Below are positions 43,870 through 53,537 of a DNA stretch of 64,000 nucleotides, in pieces. The stretch comes from Candidatus Saccharimonadota bacterium. GTDB taxonomy: Bacteria > Patescibacteriota > Saccharimonadia > Saccharimonadales > Saccharimonadaceae. Position 1 is the first letter of the stretch. Each line of letters starts with the position of its first letter. The position numbers and the translations under genes were made by a program. The stretch lies in contig JAFRJN010000011.1 in NCBI GenBank assembly GCA_017432225.1, positions 1 through 64,000 on the forward strand, written 5' to 3'. Below the pieces are notes generated by a model that had not been told where the DNA came from, did no database searches, and saw only the letters and a list, made by a program, of their open reading frames with translations.

Positions 43870-46800
43870 ATGAAAAAGGTCACAGATTTTATCGTCAATC
43901 ATTGTTATGTCATCTTCGTGGTATTTTTGGTGATTACGGGGATTTGTGGTATTTTGGCCACCAAAGTTCATATCAACAAAGACATCTATTCTTACACGCC
44001 AGCCGATTCCGAGACCGCTCTCGGCCTTGAGGTTATGAACGATGAGTTTGATTACGATAAGACTAGTAGCTATAAGATGATGCTAAAAGACGTCCCAGAC
44101 ACTAAGAAGGCCAATATCAAGGCCGACATCGAGTCTATTAAAGGCGTCGACTCGGTCGATTGGGACGAAACCGACGCGTACAATCGCGACGGATACACAC
44201 TATATAATATACATATTAGCGCGCCGGCAGATTCCGAGACCGCTAATAATGCTTACCACGAAATTCATCAAAAATACTCCGACGAATATGAGACCGCCGA
44301 GGCCGGCCAAGTTTACGATTTTAACGGCGAAGTTCTGCAGATCCCGGTAGCGATTTTTGCGGTAGCCTGTGCTATGGTCATCCTAATCGTGATGAGCAAA
44401 TCATGGGTTGAGCCATTTTTGTTTTTGTTCGCAATTTTGCTCGCAGTTGTAGTAAACAAAGGTACTAATATTATTTTCCCGAATGTCTCGCACATTACTG
44501 ACGCTATTTCTGCTATTCTTCAAATGGCGCTATCGATGGACTACGCGATTATGCTTTCGACTCGCTACCGTCAAGAAAGAGCCGTTGAAAAAGACAAAAG
44601 AGAGGCCATGCGAAAGGCCATGCGCTATTCCTTTGGCGCAATTTGCTCGAGCTCGGTTACTACAGTCGTCGGCCTCATCGTGCTGGTTTTGATGAGCTTC
44701 ACTATCGGTCGCGATATGGGGCTGGTCTTAAGTAAAGGTGTAATTTTGAGCCTCATTTCGATTTTTACTTCACTCCCAGCCTTGCTTCTGATTTTTGACA
44801 AACTCATCACCAAAACCGCCAAGAAGACTATTAATTTCAAGATGGCTTGGCTGGGCCGCGCCAGCTACACTCTCCGCCATTTCGCTTTTCCAGCTTTTCT
44901 TGTCATCTTCGTCGGGAGCTTCCTTTTAAAGGGCAATACTGTTATTGACTATACCGCTTCTCAAAATAACAAAATCAAAGACGTCTTTGACGAGCCTAAC
45001 CAAATCGCGCTAGTCTACGATGCCAAACTAGACGACGATATGACCGAATTTTGCAAAAAATATGATGCGAGAGAGGACACCACGCGCGTACTCTGCTATG
45101 GCAACACCATCAACGAGCCAGAGAAATTTAGCGAGCTCGTACCAAAAATCAACGATTTGTCCGACGATAAAGTTGACACTGAAGACTACCTTATTAAGGC
45201 CATTTATTATCAATATTATAAAGATGCTAGTAACCTCACCATCACGCTAGGTGATTTTGTGAAATTTCTGCAGCGCGATGTCTTCCCGAACGAAAACTTC
45301 GCAGACGAATTGACCGACGAGACCAAAGATAAAGTCAATCGTTTTGCTTATTTCACCGACCAGCAGGAAGTAAACAAACTCCGCTCCAAATCCGAAATTG
45401 CGAGTATCCTGGGCGTAGATGCAAATAAGCTCGATGATGTCTATGTTTTGTGGTTGTCCGAGCAGAATCCATCTACCAAGCTTACTCTCAATAATTTTGC
45501 GAGCTTTGTTGTGAGCGAGGTCTTGACTAACCCCGAATATGCCTCAATGGTGACCAGCGCCCAGCGCAGTGACTTAAAGAGCCTCAAGCTATTTAGCGAC
45601 TCTAGCGTCACCGACAGTCTAAAATCCGCTAGCGAGCTCGCCAGTCTATTTGGGCTCGACCAGAGCGTAGTCGAGCAAATTTTGGTCTATTACGATTATA
45701 ATACTATCGAGACTCCGACCGTCGCCGTCTCCACAAACAATTTAGTCGATTTCGCGCTCACCAACGAAAACATTTTGAGCGAGCTAAACCTCACCAGCGA
45801 GCAAGCCACCGAGATCAAATCTGCTCTAGAGACCGCCAAAGAAATCGCCACGGAGCATGGAATTGATTTAAGTATTCTAGACAACGAATATTCTTACGCT
45901 GATTGTGAGTCCGCCGTAGACATCATAAGAGAGCTGCTAGACGGCAAAACCGAGTGGCTCGACATCATCGACGAGGTGATGTTAAGGCTCCAGAATGTCT
46001 ACAAACTTTACCAGGCCGAGACCACAGTAGGATATACCAAGACCACTCCGCGGTCTTTGGTTAATTTCCTTCTGGATCACGCCGAGGACGACAAATTAAG
46101 CTCCGCCATGACTACTAGCACCATAGCAAAATTGCAGCTCGTTCAATACATCATGAGTCACCAATCCACCAAGTACTCTTACACAGAGCTCGCCGAGACT
46201 TTTGACCTAGATCAGAGCAAATTGAAACTCGTTTATGCTCTCTACGAATATCGCCATGTCAATGTGAGCCCCCAGGTTTCTCTCTGGACTCTTGTTAATT
46301 TTATTAACGACAATATCTTGCCAAATGAGGATTACGCGAGTCGTCTAACCGCTGACGAGCAGAATGAGCTCGCCACCGTTACGACCTTAATGCGCTCGGC
46401 GAGAAGCGGCGTTCTCTATAACTACGACGCGCTCTATCGCGCCATCCTTCCAGTCTCAAAGGATCTCGAAAAGAACAAAATTTTCCTAGCCTATTTGTAT
46501 TACGGCTCGCTCTATGACTACGATGAATCCTGGACCCTTACTCTCGAAAAGTTCGTCTACTATTTGACCGACACCATCTTAAAGGATTCTCGCTTTGAGA
46601 CCCGGATCGACGATGAAACCCGCCAAAAAATCAATGACGGCAAAACTACCATCGACGATTCCAAAGAACTACTAGTCGGGCCAAAGCATTACCGCGCCCT
46701 CATCGAGTCCAATCTTTCAGTCGAAGGCGAGCAGACTTTTAACTTTATCGCAGAGCTCAAAGAAAATCTCGGCCCAAATAGCAAAACCGACTATTTCCTC

Positions 46801-47352
46801 GTCGGTGATTCCGCCATGGCCTACGAAATGTCGCAAAGCTTCATGGGCGAAATGGACATGATCACAATCATCACTATGCTCGCGATTTTTGCCGTGGTGG
46901 TCTGCACGTTTAAGTCTCTCTTTGTCTCGCTCCTGCTCGTCTGTGTCATCCAATGCGCGGTCTATATCGTGATGACCTACCTCTCCTTCACCGGCTCGAG
47001 TATCTACTTCATCGCCCTGATTATCGTGCAGGCAATCTTGATGGGCGCCACTATCGACTATGCGATTCTCTACACCTCGTATTATGTCGAAGATCGCACC
47101 ATAAATAAGCTCGGCGTCAAAGAATCCCTGATTAATACTTATAATAAATCTATCGCCGCCATCCTTACTTCCGCCTCTATTCTCACCATTGTAACCATGA
47201 TTGTAGGTAACTTTACTTCGGCCATTGCCGGTAAAATTTGCCAGTCAATCTCTCTTGGCACCTTCTGCGCTACTATTATCATCATTTTCCTGCTTCCGGC
47301 GCTTCTAGCTACGTTAGACCGCTTTATTATCAAGAAAAAACGCTTAAAATAG
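43870..47352 (+). CDS. Large MMPL/RND-family membrane protein
   Basis: A 1160-residue RND-superfamily protein. After TM1 (about 10-33) comes a first ectodomain, then a five-helix bundle (about 155-325) with MDYAIMLSTRYRQE, where the Asp-Tyr pair is the proton-relay site of MMPL proteins. A very large second ectodomain (about 345-985, helical, with repeated LTDET/LTxEQ-type segments) follows, then a second helix bundle with GATIDYAILYTSYY. MMPL proteins export lipids or envelope precursors. The ectodomain is much larger than in mycobacterial MmpL3. An AAGGTC site 8 nt before the ATG is weak. The gene is downstream of tRNA-Gln and may be co-transcribed. Confidence 0.9.
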   Translation: MKKVTDFIVNHCYVIFVVFLVITGICGILATKVHINKDIYSYTPADSETALGLEVMNDEFDYDKTSSYKMMLKDVPDTKKANIKADIESIKGVDSVDWDETDAYNRDGYTLYNIHISAPADSETANNAYHEIHQKYSDEYETAEAGQVYDFNGEVLQIPVAIFAVACAMVILIVMSKSWVEPFLFLFAILLAVVVNKGTNIIFPNVSHITDAISAILQMALSMDYAIMLSTRYRQERAVEKDKREAMRKAMRYSFGAICSSSVTTVVGLIVLVLMSFTIGRDMGLVLSKGVILSLISIFTSLPALLLIFDKLITKTAKKTINFKMAWLGRASYTLRHFAFPAFLVIFVGSFLLKGNTVIDYTASQNNKIKDVFDEPNQIALVYDAKLDDDMTEFCKKYDAREDTTRVLCYGNTINEPEKFSELVPKINDLSDDKVDTEDYLIKAIYYQYYKDASNLTITLGDFVKFLQRDVFPNENFADELTDETKDKVNRFAYFTDQQEVNKLRSKSEIASILGVDANKLDDVYVLWLSEQNPSTKLTLNNFASFVVSEVLTNPEYASMVTSAQRSDLKSLKLFSDSSVTDSLKSASELASLFGLDQSVVEQILVYYDYNTIETPTVAVSTNNLVDFALTNENILSELNLTSEQATEIKSALETAKEIATEHGIDLSILDNEYSYADCESAVDIIRELLDGKTEWLDIIDEVMLRLQNVYKLYQAETTVGYTKTTPRSLVNFLLDHAEDDKLSSAMTTSTIAKLQLVQYIMSHQSTKYSYTELAETFDLDQSKLKLVYALYEYRHVNVSPQVSLWTLVNFINDNILPNEDYASRLTADEQNELATVTTLMRSARSGVLYNYDALYRAILPVSKDLEKNKIFLAYLYYGSLYDYDESWTLTLEKFVYYLTDTILKDSRFETRIDDETRQKINDGKTTIDDSKELLVGPKHYRALIESNLSVEGEQTFNFIAELKENLGPNSKTDYFLVGDSAMAYEMSQSFMGEMDMITIITMLAIFAVVVCTFKSLFVSLLLVCVIQCAVYIVMTYLSFTGSSIYFIALIIVQAILMGATIDYAILYTSYYVEDRTINKLGVKESLINTYNKSIAAILTSASILTIVTMIVGNFTSAIAGKICQSISLGTFCATIIIIFLLPALLATLDRFIIKKKRLK

Positions 47353-47426
47353 TCTAATCTGTACATTTTAGCTTCTACCCCTGTAATTTCTCTGCCCTAC
47401 CTCTGTACAGATTTACCATAAACCTA

Positions 47427-47570
47427 TTGATTTTTTTGGCAAAATGTGCTATAATAAAAGGATAAACTCTCTAATATATCAGAGAGCAGTAGTTTAAAAA
47501 CCATTAGTTTTGCCTAAAAATGTCCAATTATATTCCAGATTATCATTTTTGTTTTGAAAGGGGTGGAAAA
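47427..47570 (+). promoter_or_regulatory. Promoter and long structured leader of the GGDEF gene
   Basis: TTGATT (47427-47432), 17-nt spacer and extended TGCTATAAT (-10 at 47450-47455) start a leader of about 110 nt. It contains a 6-bp hairpin (CTCTCT 47467-47472 with AGAGAG 47481-47486) and an AT-rich stretch before an AAAGGGGTG site. Upstream, AATCTGTAC near 47357 and GTACAGATT near 47404 form a 9-bp inverted repeat around 38 nt, perhaps the MMPL 3' end structure. I could not match the leader to a c-di-GMP riboswitch consensus. Confidence 0.55.
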
Positions 47571-48665
47571 ATGACAAGAAAGGAAAGAGTGAAGAACATC
47601 TTGCTCTACGGTGGCGTAGGGCCAGATAATTATGAGATGGTAAAGCCATCTATGACCAAAGTAAATAGGACTATGATTAAAACCACTTCGGCGGTTGCTA
47701 CAGTCCTCATATTTATCATGTTCATGTCGGCGGTTATTCTAGAGGAGTCTGGCAACATCGGCCGTATCGTGCACACAACTGCTTTTATAGTATCGTGTGT
47801 GTTATGTGTACTATCAAATGCATTGATAGACCGGTACAGCTGGCTCGTCAAGCCAATGCTCTACACTGCATATTCGGTATTTTATATCTACGGAATACTA
47901 GTAGGTATAATAGTAGAGCCAGACGAAAAGACGGTTCTGTTCATGGTGATGATTGCCTTTTTGCCAATTGTCTTCGTGGATCGGCCGCTCCATGTGGCTA
48001 TAGTGACAGGATCATATATCGTGATTTTTATCGGTCTATGTTTCTACACCAAGACGGGCATAAGGCTAATTGGCGATGTGAGAAACGCTCTAGCGTTTGG
48101 CTTTCTTGGCATTGCTGCTGGCGTCATCGGTGATTATTTTAAAATCAACGGCTATGTCCTCCAGTATCGCCTCAAAGACAAGAACAAGCGCTTAAGAGAC
48201 GACAGTCGTATCGACAAGCTGACGAAGATGCAAAATCGTAACGCCTACGAGTCAGATTTTTACAAAATCGCCAAGCGTTGCGAAGAGTCCATTGGCTGCA
48301 TCTATTTCGACGTCAATGGTCTCAAAAATCTCAACGATAACAAGGGCCATGAAGAGGGTGACAAGATGCTGCAGTACGTAGCTAGTCAAATCCGTCGGCA
48401 TTTCGACGAAGAGATTTGCTACCGTATTGGCGGCGATGAATTCGTTGCGTTTATCATCGATCCCGAGTTTTACGAGATTAAAAATCGCACCGATGATTTC
48501 CTAGCCGAAATCGTCAAACGCGGCTATTACGCTTCAGTAGGCTGGAAGATTCACGATATTGACGTTCTCAATATGAAAGATCTCATCTCTGCCGCCGAAA
48601 GCGAAATGTATCGCAAGAAAGTAGATTTCTACAAACAGGTCGGTTACGACCGCAGAAGAAACTAA
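47571..48665 (+). CDS. Membrane-bound GGDEF protein (probable diguanylate cyclase)
   Basis: A 364-residue protein: about six membrane helices in residues 35-195, then a GGDEF domain with metal/GTP motif FDVNGLKNLNDNKGHEEGD and an intact active-site loop RIGGDEF. No EAL domain is fused. The start is ATG 47571 because of its AAAGGGGTG site; an in-frame ATG at 47520 lies in the leader. Base and codon use (AGA, ATA, many T/A third positions) and sequence style resemble Lachnospiraceae-like GGDEF proteins, suggesting transfer from a Firmicute. It is expected to make c-di-GMP if active, and the DHH protein could degrade pGpG (inference). Confidence 0.88.
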   Translation: MTRKERVKNILLYGGVGPDNYEMVKPSMTKVNRTMIKTTSAVATVLIFIMFMSAVILEESGNIGRIVHTTAFIVSCVLCVLSNALIDRYSWLVKPMLYTAYSVFYIYGILVGIIVEPDEKTVLFMVMIAFLPIVFVDRPLHVAIVTGSYIVIFIGLCFYTKTGIRLIGDVRNALAFGFLGIAAGVIGDYFKINGYVLQYRLKDKNKRLRDDSRIDKLTKMQNRNAYESDFYKIAKRCEESIGCIYFDVNGLKNLNDNKGHEEGDKMLQYVASQIRRHFDEEICYRIGGDEFVAFIIDPEFYEIKNRTDDFLAEIVKRGYYASVGWKIHDIDVLNMKDLISAAESEMYRKKVDFYKQVGYDRRRN

Positions 48666-48676
48666 TGGTACCAAAT

Positions 48677-48704
48677 AAAGGTCACGCCTTGGCGTGGCCT
48701 TTTT
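48677..48704. terminator. Bidirectional intrinsic terminator between the GGDEF and MacB-like genes
   Basis: AAAGGTCACGCC (48677-48688), a TT loop and GGCGTGGCCTTT (48691-48702) form a stem of about 12 bp with one mismatch, flanked by a T-run on the plus strand and T-rich sequence on the minus strand. It lies between convergent genes. Confidence 0.85.
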
Positions 48705-48710
48705 AAAATC

Positions 48711-51700
48711 CTACTCGCTCCGGAGCGCCTCTACTGGGTCTTTCTTTGAGGCAGCTTTGGCCGGGATTAGCCCGCCAATTAGAGTCAAGACTACCGAAAG
48801 CGCAATCAAAATTACCGCCGCATTCGGATAGAGCTGCGCAGAGAGGGGTATATCTCCCGTAAAATGGTGCAATACCACATTAATAAGCGGTATCACTAGA
48901 TACGAGAAAGAAATCCCAAATATTCCCGCGAGCAGCCCCACAATAAAGGTCTCCGCGTTAAAGATATTGGAAATATTTCGCTTCGAAGCGCCAATCGCGC
49001 GCAAAATCCCAATTTCCTTGGTCCTCTCATAGACCGAAATATACGTAATCACCCCAATCATAATCGACGATACCACAAGCGAAATCGAGACAAAGGCAAT
49101 TAGCACATACGATACTGCATCCACAATCACCTTGACCGACCCCATCAAAATCCCCGTCGTGTCAGAATATTCAATCACTTTGCTCTCCTGCCCGTACGAT
49201 TTCATCAGATCATTGTAGTTATCGACGAATTCCATAAACCGGGTTTTGGAGTCAAACGAGTTAAAATAAAATGAAATTTGCAGCGGATCATCCAAATCCT
49301 GGTAGCCCATCAAGGCCAAATTAGTATTTAGAGTCGCTTCAGACTTGTTAAACATCGCCGAAACCACCCTTGCCAGCTCATCTTCAGAAAAATTAAGCCG
49401 AAAGGCGAAGAGCAGCGCCTCCTGGTCCAGAGAAAATGCATTCGCAAAACTACTCGAAAGATACTGCGTCAGCCCGCCCACCGCGGTGAGGATTTCCGAT
49501 TTCATCACTGCCTCGGTAATCGTTACAGAAAAAGTCTCAATGGTTTTTGCAATTGTTTCCTCATCTCCTCCGGCAATCGATAGTCCCACTAGACCTTTAA
49601 ATAGCTCGGCAAATTGCGCATCTGGAATCAGATATTTTTCCGAAAGGTCCGAAAAGTCCTGTTCGTTCATAAAGTCATTCAAAAGCTCTTGGATTTTTTC
49701 TGGTGTCAGCTCATCCGGCGTAATCTCTCCAGAGATAATTTTGCCCTGAATATATAGCTGAAAGCCTTGCACTAGCGCGTCCTTTTTATCAGTTAGAGCC
49801 TGCTTTACCGGCGACACGTCCGCCGTAATATCTTCCGAAATCTCCGTCATGTACTGCGTAGTTTTGGCCGCAACCGCATTTTGGTCAATCGTGGTTTTAA
49901 ATGCTGCAGAAATCTTACTCTCGTCTACCGAGACCAGGTCCGAGAACTCAAAGTTAAAGCTGTTTTTCTTCTCGCCAAATTTCGTATTCGAAAACACATC
50001 AATCGTTGGATTCTCGAGCTGCTTTTTTACAATCTCGGTGTCACGCGATTTTTCAATAATATGTGTGATGAGCGACGGCAAATAAAACACCCCGCTTCCC
50101 GACGAAAATTCCATATCAGAAGTTGCCACCCCCACGATTTTGAGTGACTCGGAATCATTCTCGTAAATATTCTTCATAAACGAAGCATCTTCCGACATAT
50201 CTTCGTACACTTCATATTTCTCGTTATATTTATAAATACTCGCCGGCTCCACTAGCCTCAAATCCAAATTTAGTAGGTCATCGTATGAGAGTTCTAGAGG
50301 CTCATTGTTGATCGAGACATTTTCTCCGCCCATGATACGCGTAATAATATCACTTAACTCTTTCGTGTCATGTAGTCCCAAAGAATAGGTTAGAAAATCC
50401 GAAATCTCACCCTCATCCGACAGGAATATCAACATTTCGTTATATTTTTCGGGGTACCTACCCGCAATGAGCTCAGTATCGTTTTTCATGTTCGAAATAT
50501 CATACTGCCGAAAAACCGAAGTCAGACTAGAGTAAGAATTAAGTAGCGACGTATCACCAAGAATCGTCGAAAAAACCGTACTCGGATTAAGTTTGGCTAT
50601 CTGCCCCGTTGCATCTACCGTGTAAATCAAAGGGTCAATATTGTATTCGTACTCAACCAACCTCACGTCGTCTTTTAGTTCGTGGTTTTGGTAATAAGCC
50701 ATAAAACTTTTTAAGTCATTTTGAGTGACGTTGCCGAGCGTAGAGGTCAGTACCTGATTCTCATGTAGTTTGTCATCATTATATTTTGTGCCAGAGCCAG
50801 TCAAAGAAAGTAGCATCCCCGTTATATTGGTCGATTCCTTTTGCAAGGCCAACGGATATGAGGTCAAAGTGTCCTGCTCGATTTTATCAATGTAGGCTTG
50901 AAACCCAGTCGACACGGCTAGAATCAGCGCAATCCCGATAATCCCAATCGACCCCGCAATTGAGACTAGAACCGTCCGTGCTTTCTTGGTTAGAAGATTA
51001 TTGAGTGACAGTGACAACGCAGTAAAAAACGACATTTTGGTCTTGTGCTGCTTTCTCGCCGAGGCCTCCTCGTCCAGATTCGTCTTACGCTTTCCATCAT
51101 AAATATTTGAATCCGAAGTAATCTCGCCATCTTTCAAAGTAATGATTCTGGTGGCATATTTTCGTGCCAGTTCCGGGTTATGCGTCACCATAATCACGAG
51201 CTTGGTCTTTGAAATATTCTTAAGGATTTTCATAATGGCGAGCGAAGTATCCGAGTCCAACGCCCCGGTCGGCTCATCCGCAAGTAAAATATCCGGATTA
51301 TTTACGAGCGCCCTAGCGATTGCTACCCGCTGCATTTGCCCGCCCGAGAGCTGGGACGGTTTTTTGTCAATGTGGTCCTTGAGCCCCACTTCTTCGAGCG
51401 CTTTTCTTGCTCGCCGCACCGACTCGCGTTTCGAAATCCCCGAGAGCGTCAGCGCCAGCTTCACGTTATTTAGAATTGTCTGATGCGGAATCAAATTATA
51501 GCTCTGAAAGACAAACCCGATCCGGTGGTTGCGGTACGCGTCCCAGTCTTTGTCTTTAAAATCTTTGGTCGAGACCTCGTTGATTTTGAGATCGCCAGCG
51601 CCATAATTATCCAGCCCGCCGATGATGTTGAGAAGTGTCGTCTTCCCCGAGCCCGACGGCCCGAGAATCGCCGCAAATTCCGACTCCCGGAAATTTAAGT

Positions 51701-51773
51701 TTAGAGACTTCAAAACTTTTTGGTGTATACCACCAACTTCGTAGCCCTTCGAAATCCCTTTTAGCTCTAGCAT
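48711..51773 (-). CDS. Fused ABC ATPase-FtsX permease (MacB-like) with very large ectodomain
   Basis: A 1020-residue single-chain exporter half. The N-terminal ATPase (1-225) has Walker A GPSGSGKT, signature LSGGQMQR and Walker B ILLADEPTGALDS, as in LolD/MacB. One membrane helix near 265-290 is followed by an ectodomain of about 570 residues and then three C-terminal FtsX helices (about 880-1010), ending in the typical GGLIPAKAASKKDPVEALRSE. MacB has about 650 residues, so the ectodomain is roughly doubled. Such type VII ABC proteins work as mechanotransmitters, not channels. The ATG at 51773 follows TGCTATAAT (-10 at 51782-51787) by 8 nt, leaderless. Confidence 0.9.
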   Translation of the reverse strand: MLELKGISKGYEVGGIHQKVLKSLNLNFRESEFAAILGPSGSGKTTLLNIIGGLDNYGAGDLKINEVSTKDFKDKDWDAYRNHRIGFVFQSYNLIPHQTILNNVKLALTLSGISKRESVRRARKALEEVGLKDHIDKKPSQLSGGQMQRVAIARALVNNPDILLADEPTGALDSDTSLAIMKILKNISKTKLVIMVTHNPELARKYATRIITLKDGEITSDSNIYDGKRKTNLDEEASARKQHKTKMSFFTALSLSLNNLLTKKARTVLVSIAGSIGIIGIALILAVSTGFQAYIDKIEQDTLTSYPLALQKESTNITGMLLSLTGSGTKYNDDKLHENQVLTSTLGNVTQNDLKSFMAYYQNHELKDDVRLVEYEYNIDPLIYTVDATGQIAKLNPSTVFSTILGDTSLLNSYSSLTSVFRQYDISNMKNDTELIAGRYPEKYNEMLIFLSDEGEISDFLTYSLGLHDTKELSDIITRIMGGENVSINNEPLELSYDDLLNLDLRLVEPASIYKYNEKYEVYEDMSEDASFMKNIYENDSESLKIVGVATSDMEFSSGSGVFYLPSLITHIIEKSRDTEIVKKQLENPTIDVFSNTKFGEKKNSFNFEFSDLVSVDESKISAAFKTTIDQNAVAAKTTQYMTEISEDITADVSPVKQALTDKKDALVQGFQLYIQGKIISGEITPDELTPEKIQELLNDFMNEQDFSDLSEKYLIPDAQFAELFKGLVGLSIAGGDEETIAKTIETFSVTITEAVMKSEILTAVGGLTQYLSSSFANAFSLDQEALLFAFRLNFSEDELARVVSAMFNKSEATLNTNLALMGYQDLDDPLQISFYFNSFDSKTRFMEFVDNYNDLMKSYGQESKVIEYSDTTGILMGSVKVIVDAVSYVLIAFVSISLVVSSIMIGVITYISVYERTKEIGILRAIGASKRNISNIFNAETFIVGLLAGIFGISFSYLVIPLINVVLHHFTGDIPLSAQLYPNAAVILIALSVVLTLIGGLIPAKAASKKDPVEALRSE

Positions 51774-51842
51774 TATATATAATTATAGCACAAATCACGC
51801 TCGCGCGTTGTGAAATCGCGCCCCGAGCCCGAAAAACGCAGT

Positions 51843-52820
51843 TTAGAAATTTAAAGTAAAAGTCGTTTTCCGATTCGACTTCGCACTTAATTTCCAATGG
51901 TTTCTCTCTGCCACGACTTTAGCAATCGCAAGACCCAGCCCCACACCTTCCTGCGTCTTGTCCGCCTGGTAAAACCGGTCAAAAATATGCGGCAGCTTCT
52001 CCGCTTCAATCGTCTTGCCATCATTAGAAACCACTAAAGTGTGGTCATGGAGCTCTACCGAGATATTCTTTTTAGAATATTTAATCGCATTGTCCATCAG
52101 AATCGTCAGAATTTGTTCAAAATCCTCCCGATTAATCTTAACTTTTTTATCTAAAGAAATTTGTTTATTTAGAGCTTTGTCATTTAGTCTCGGTTCAAAG
52201 CCGTCTAGTATCTTCAAAGTTAACTCCTTCAAGTCTACCTCTTCAGACTTCGTATTCGTCACTAGATCCGTCCGCGCGAGATTTAGTAGCTCATTGTTGA
52301 GCTTGGTCAGCTTCGCTGTCTCAAGCTCCACATTCGAAATCCACTTGTTGCCGTGGATGTCCGCTGCCTCAAGATTGGCCGAAATTGCGGCAAGCGGGGT
52401 CTTGATTTCATGCGAAGCATTCGCGATAAAGACCTTTTGCGATTCGTAGGCCTCCTTCACCGGCTTAATCGCCTCTTCCGCAAGAAGACACGATACCAGT
52501 GCTACCGCGATTTCGATCGCCACTCCGCAGCAAATCAAAGTAATTAGTAAATTATTCGCGGCGTTTTTCTTCTCCTCGCGCACCGAGAATAGCACCATCT
52601 CCCGCACCTCGTCTAGATTCTGCTCATTCCCGGACTCGGCGCTATTATTAGCATTCTCCGGTCGTTGATTATACTCCGTTGAATATTCTTGTATATTGAG
52701 AGGCCGATCTTCTGCCGTCTTGGTCGAAATCAAGTAAATCGTCGTAAACACCGTCACGATCACAAAAGTTGTAATCCCAAGGTTGATTAGAATTAAGCGA
52801 TTGCGAAGCTTTCTAAACAT
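51843..52820 (-). CDS. Sensor histidine kinase of the VTC/DUF4956 operon
   Basis: A 325-residue HisKA kinase with two membrane helices (about 8-31 and 89-112) enclosing a short 55-residue sensor loop rich in Asn, Glu and Gln. There is no HAMP domain. Phospho-acceptor block NASHEIKTP (His137), N box LMDNAIKYSK, F box FDRFYQAD and G2 GVGLGLAIAK are intact. It pairs with the regulator upstream, separated by 59 nt that contain GGAGG and a possible internal TATAAT (52837-52842). The small sensor loop suggests it senses within or near the membrane. Confidence 0.93.
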   Translation of the reverse strand: MFRKLRNRLILINLGITTFVIVTVFTTIYLISTKTAEDRPLNIQEYSTEYNQRPENANNSAESGNEQNLDEVREMVLFSVREEKKNAANNLLITLICCGVAIEIAVALVSCLLAEEAIKPVKEAYESQKVFIANASHEIKTPLAAISANLEAADIHGNKWISNVELETAKLTKLNNELLNLARTDLVTNTKSEEVDLKELTLKILDGFEPRLNDKALNKQISLDKKVKINREDFEQILTILMDNAIKYSKKNISVELHDHTLVVSNDGKTIEAEKLPHIFDRFYQADKTQEGVGLGLAIAKVVAERNHWKLSAKSNRKTTFTLNF

Positions 52821-52879
52821 ACTCCTCCTTTTTTAAATTATACTTGCGCGTTCTACCTCTGTTATTAAAAATCATACTC

Positions 52880-53536
52880 TCATCCCACCAATTTATACCC
52901 AAGGCCCCGGATGGTCTTAATCTCGACTTTAGAGCCCAGCGCCTTAATTTTTTTCCGGAGATAGCTGACGTAGACTTCCACATAATTTTCCTCGTGCTCC
53001 GATTCATTGCCCCATACATGGGCGAGGATTTGTTCTTTTGAGACCGCCTGTTCCGGATTTTTCATTAGCATTTGCAAAATATCGCCCTCTTTGTCGGTTA
53101 GAAGCTCGCCATTCAAAGTCCGGTTAGTCAAATCAAATTTAAGATCCTGGAATTCTAATTTTTCCGTTTCTGCGATTGGCGGCCGGCGAGTGAGCGCATT
53201 GATCCTCGCGACGAGCTCTGCCGTCTTAAACGGCTTCGCGAGATAATCATCCGCGCCCTTCTCAAGCCCCTTGATTTTGTCCTCGACTTCGTTCAGAGCC
53301 GAGAGCATAATCACTGGCGTATTTACCCCGCGCTTTCTGATAGTCTCGAGAATTTCGAGGCCAGACAAAGACGGCAACATAATGTCTAACACGATACAAT
53401 CGTAGTTAGGTTTCAGTGCTAACTCTAGTCCTTCTTCGCCATCCGCTGCCCAGTCCACCGCGATTTTATTATTTTTTAAAATGTGGATCACAGCTTCCGC
53501 CAAGAATTCTTCATCTTCGACATAGAGTATTCGCAT
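52880..53536 (-). CDS. OmpR-family response regulator
   Basis: A 218-residue two-domain regulator: receiver with acidic pocket YVEDEE, phospho-acceptor Asp51 in LDIMLP, and KPF near residue 102, then a winged-helix DNA-binding domain (LTDKEGDILQMLM, VEVYVSYLRKKI, TIRGLGYKLVG). Such proteins bind head-to-tail direct repeats. It is encoded in the operon whose promoter carries three TTTTAA(G/A)G direct repeats, so autoregulation and control of the 8933 gene are inferred. AAAGGAGG precedes the ATG; the upstream stop is 2 nt away. Confidence 0.95.
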   Translation of the reverse strand: MRILYVEDEEFLAEAVIHILKNNKIAVDWAADGEEGLELALKPNYDCIVLDIMLPSLSGLEILETIRKRGVNTPVIMLSALNEVEDKIKGLEKGADDYLAKPFKTAELVARINALTRRPPIAETEKLEFQDLKFDLTNRTLNGELLTDKEGDILQMLMKNPEQAVSKEQILAHVWGNESEHEENYVEVYVSYLRKKIKALGSKVEIKTIRGLGYKLVG

Positions 53537-53537
53537 T

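Noticed and set aside
47456-47570. c-di-GMP riboswitch in the GGDEF leader
   Set aside because: The leader has a small hairpin and AT-rich sequence but none of the conserved GEMM-I or GEMM-II core bases that I can recall.
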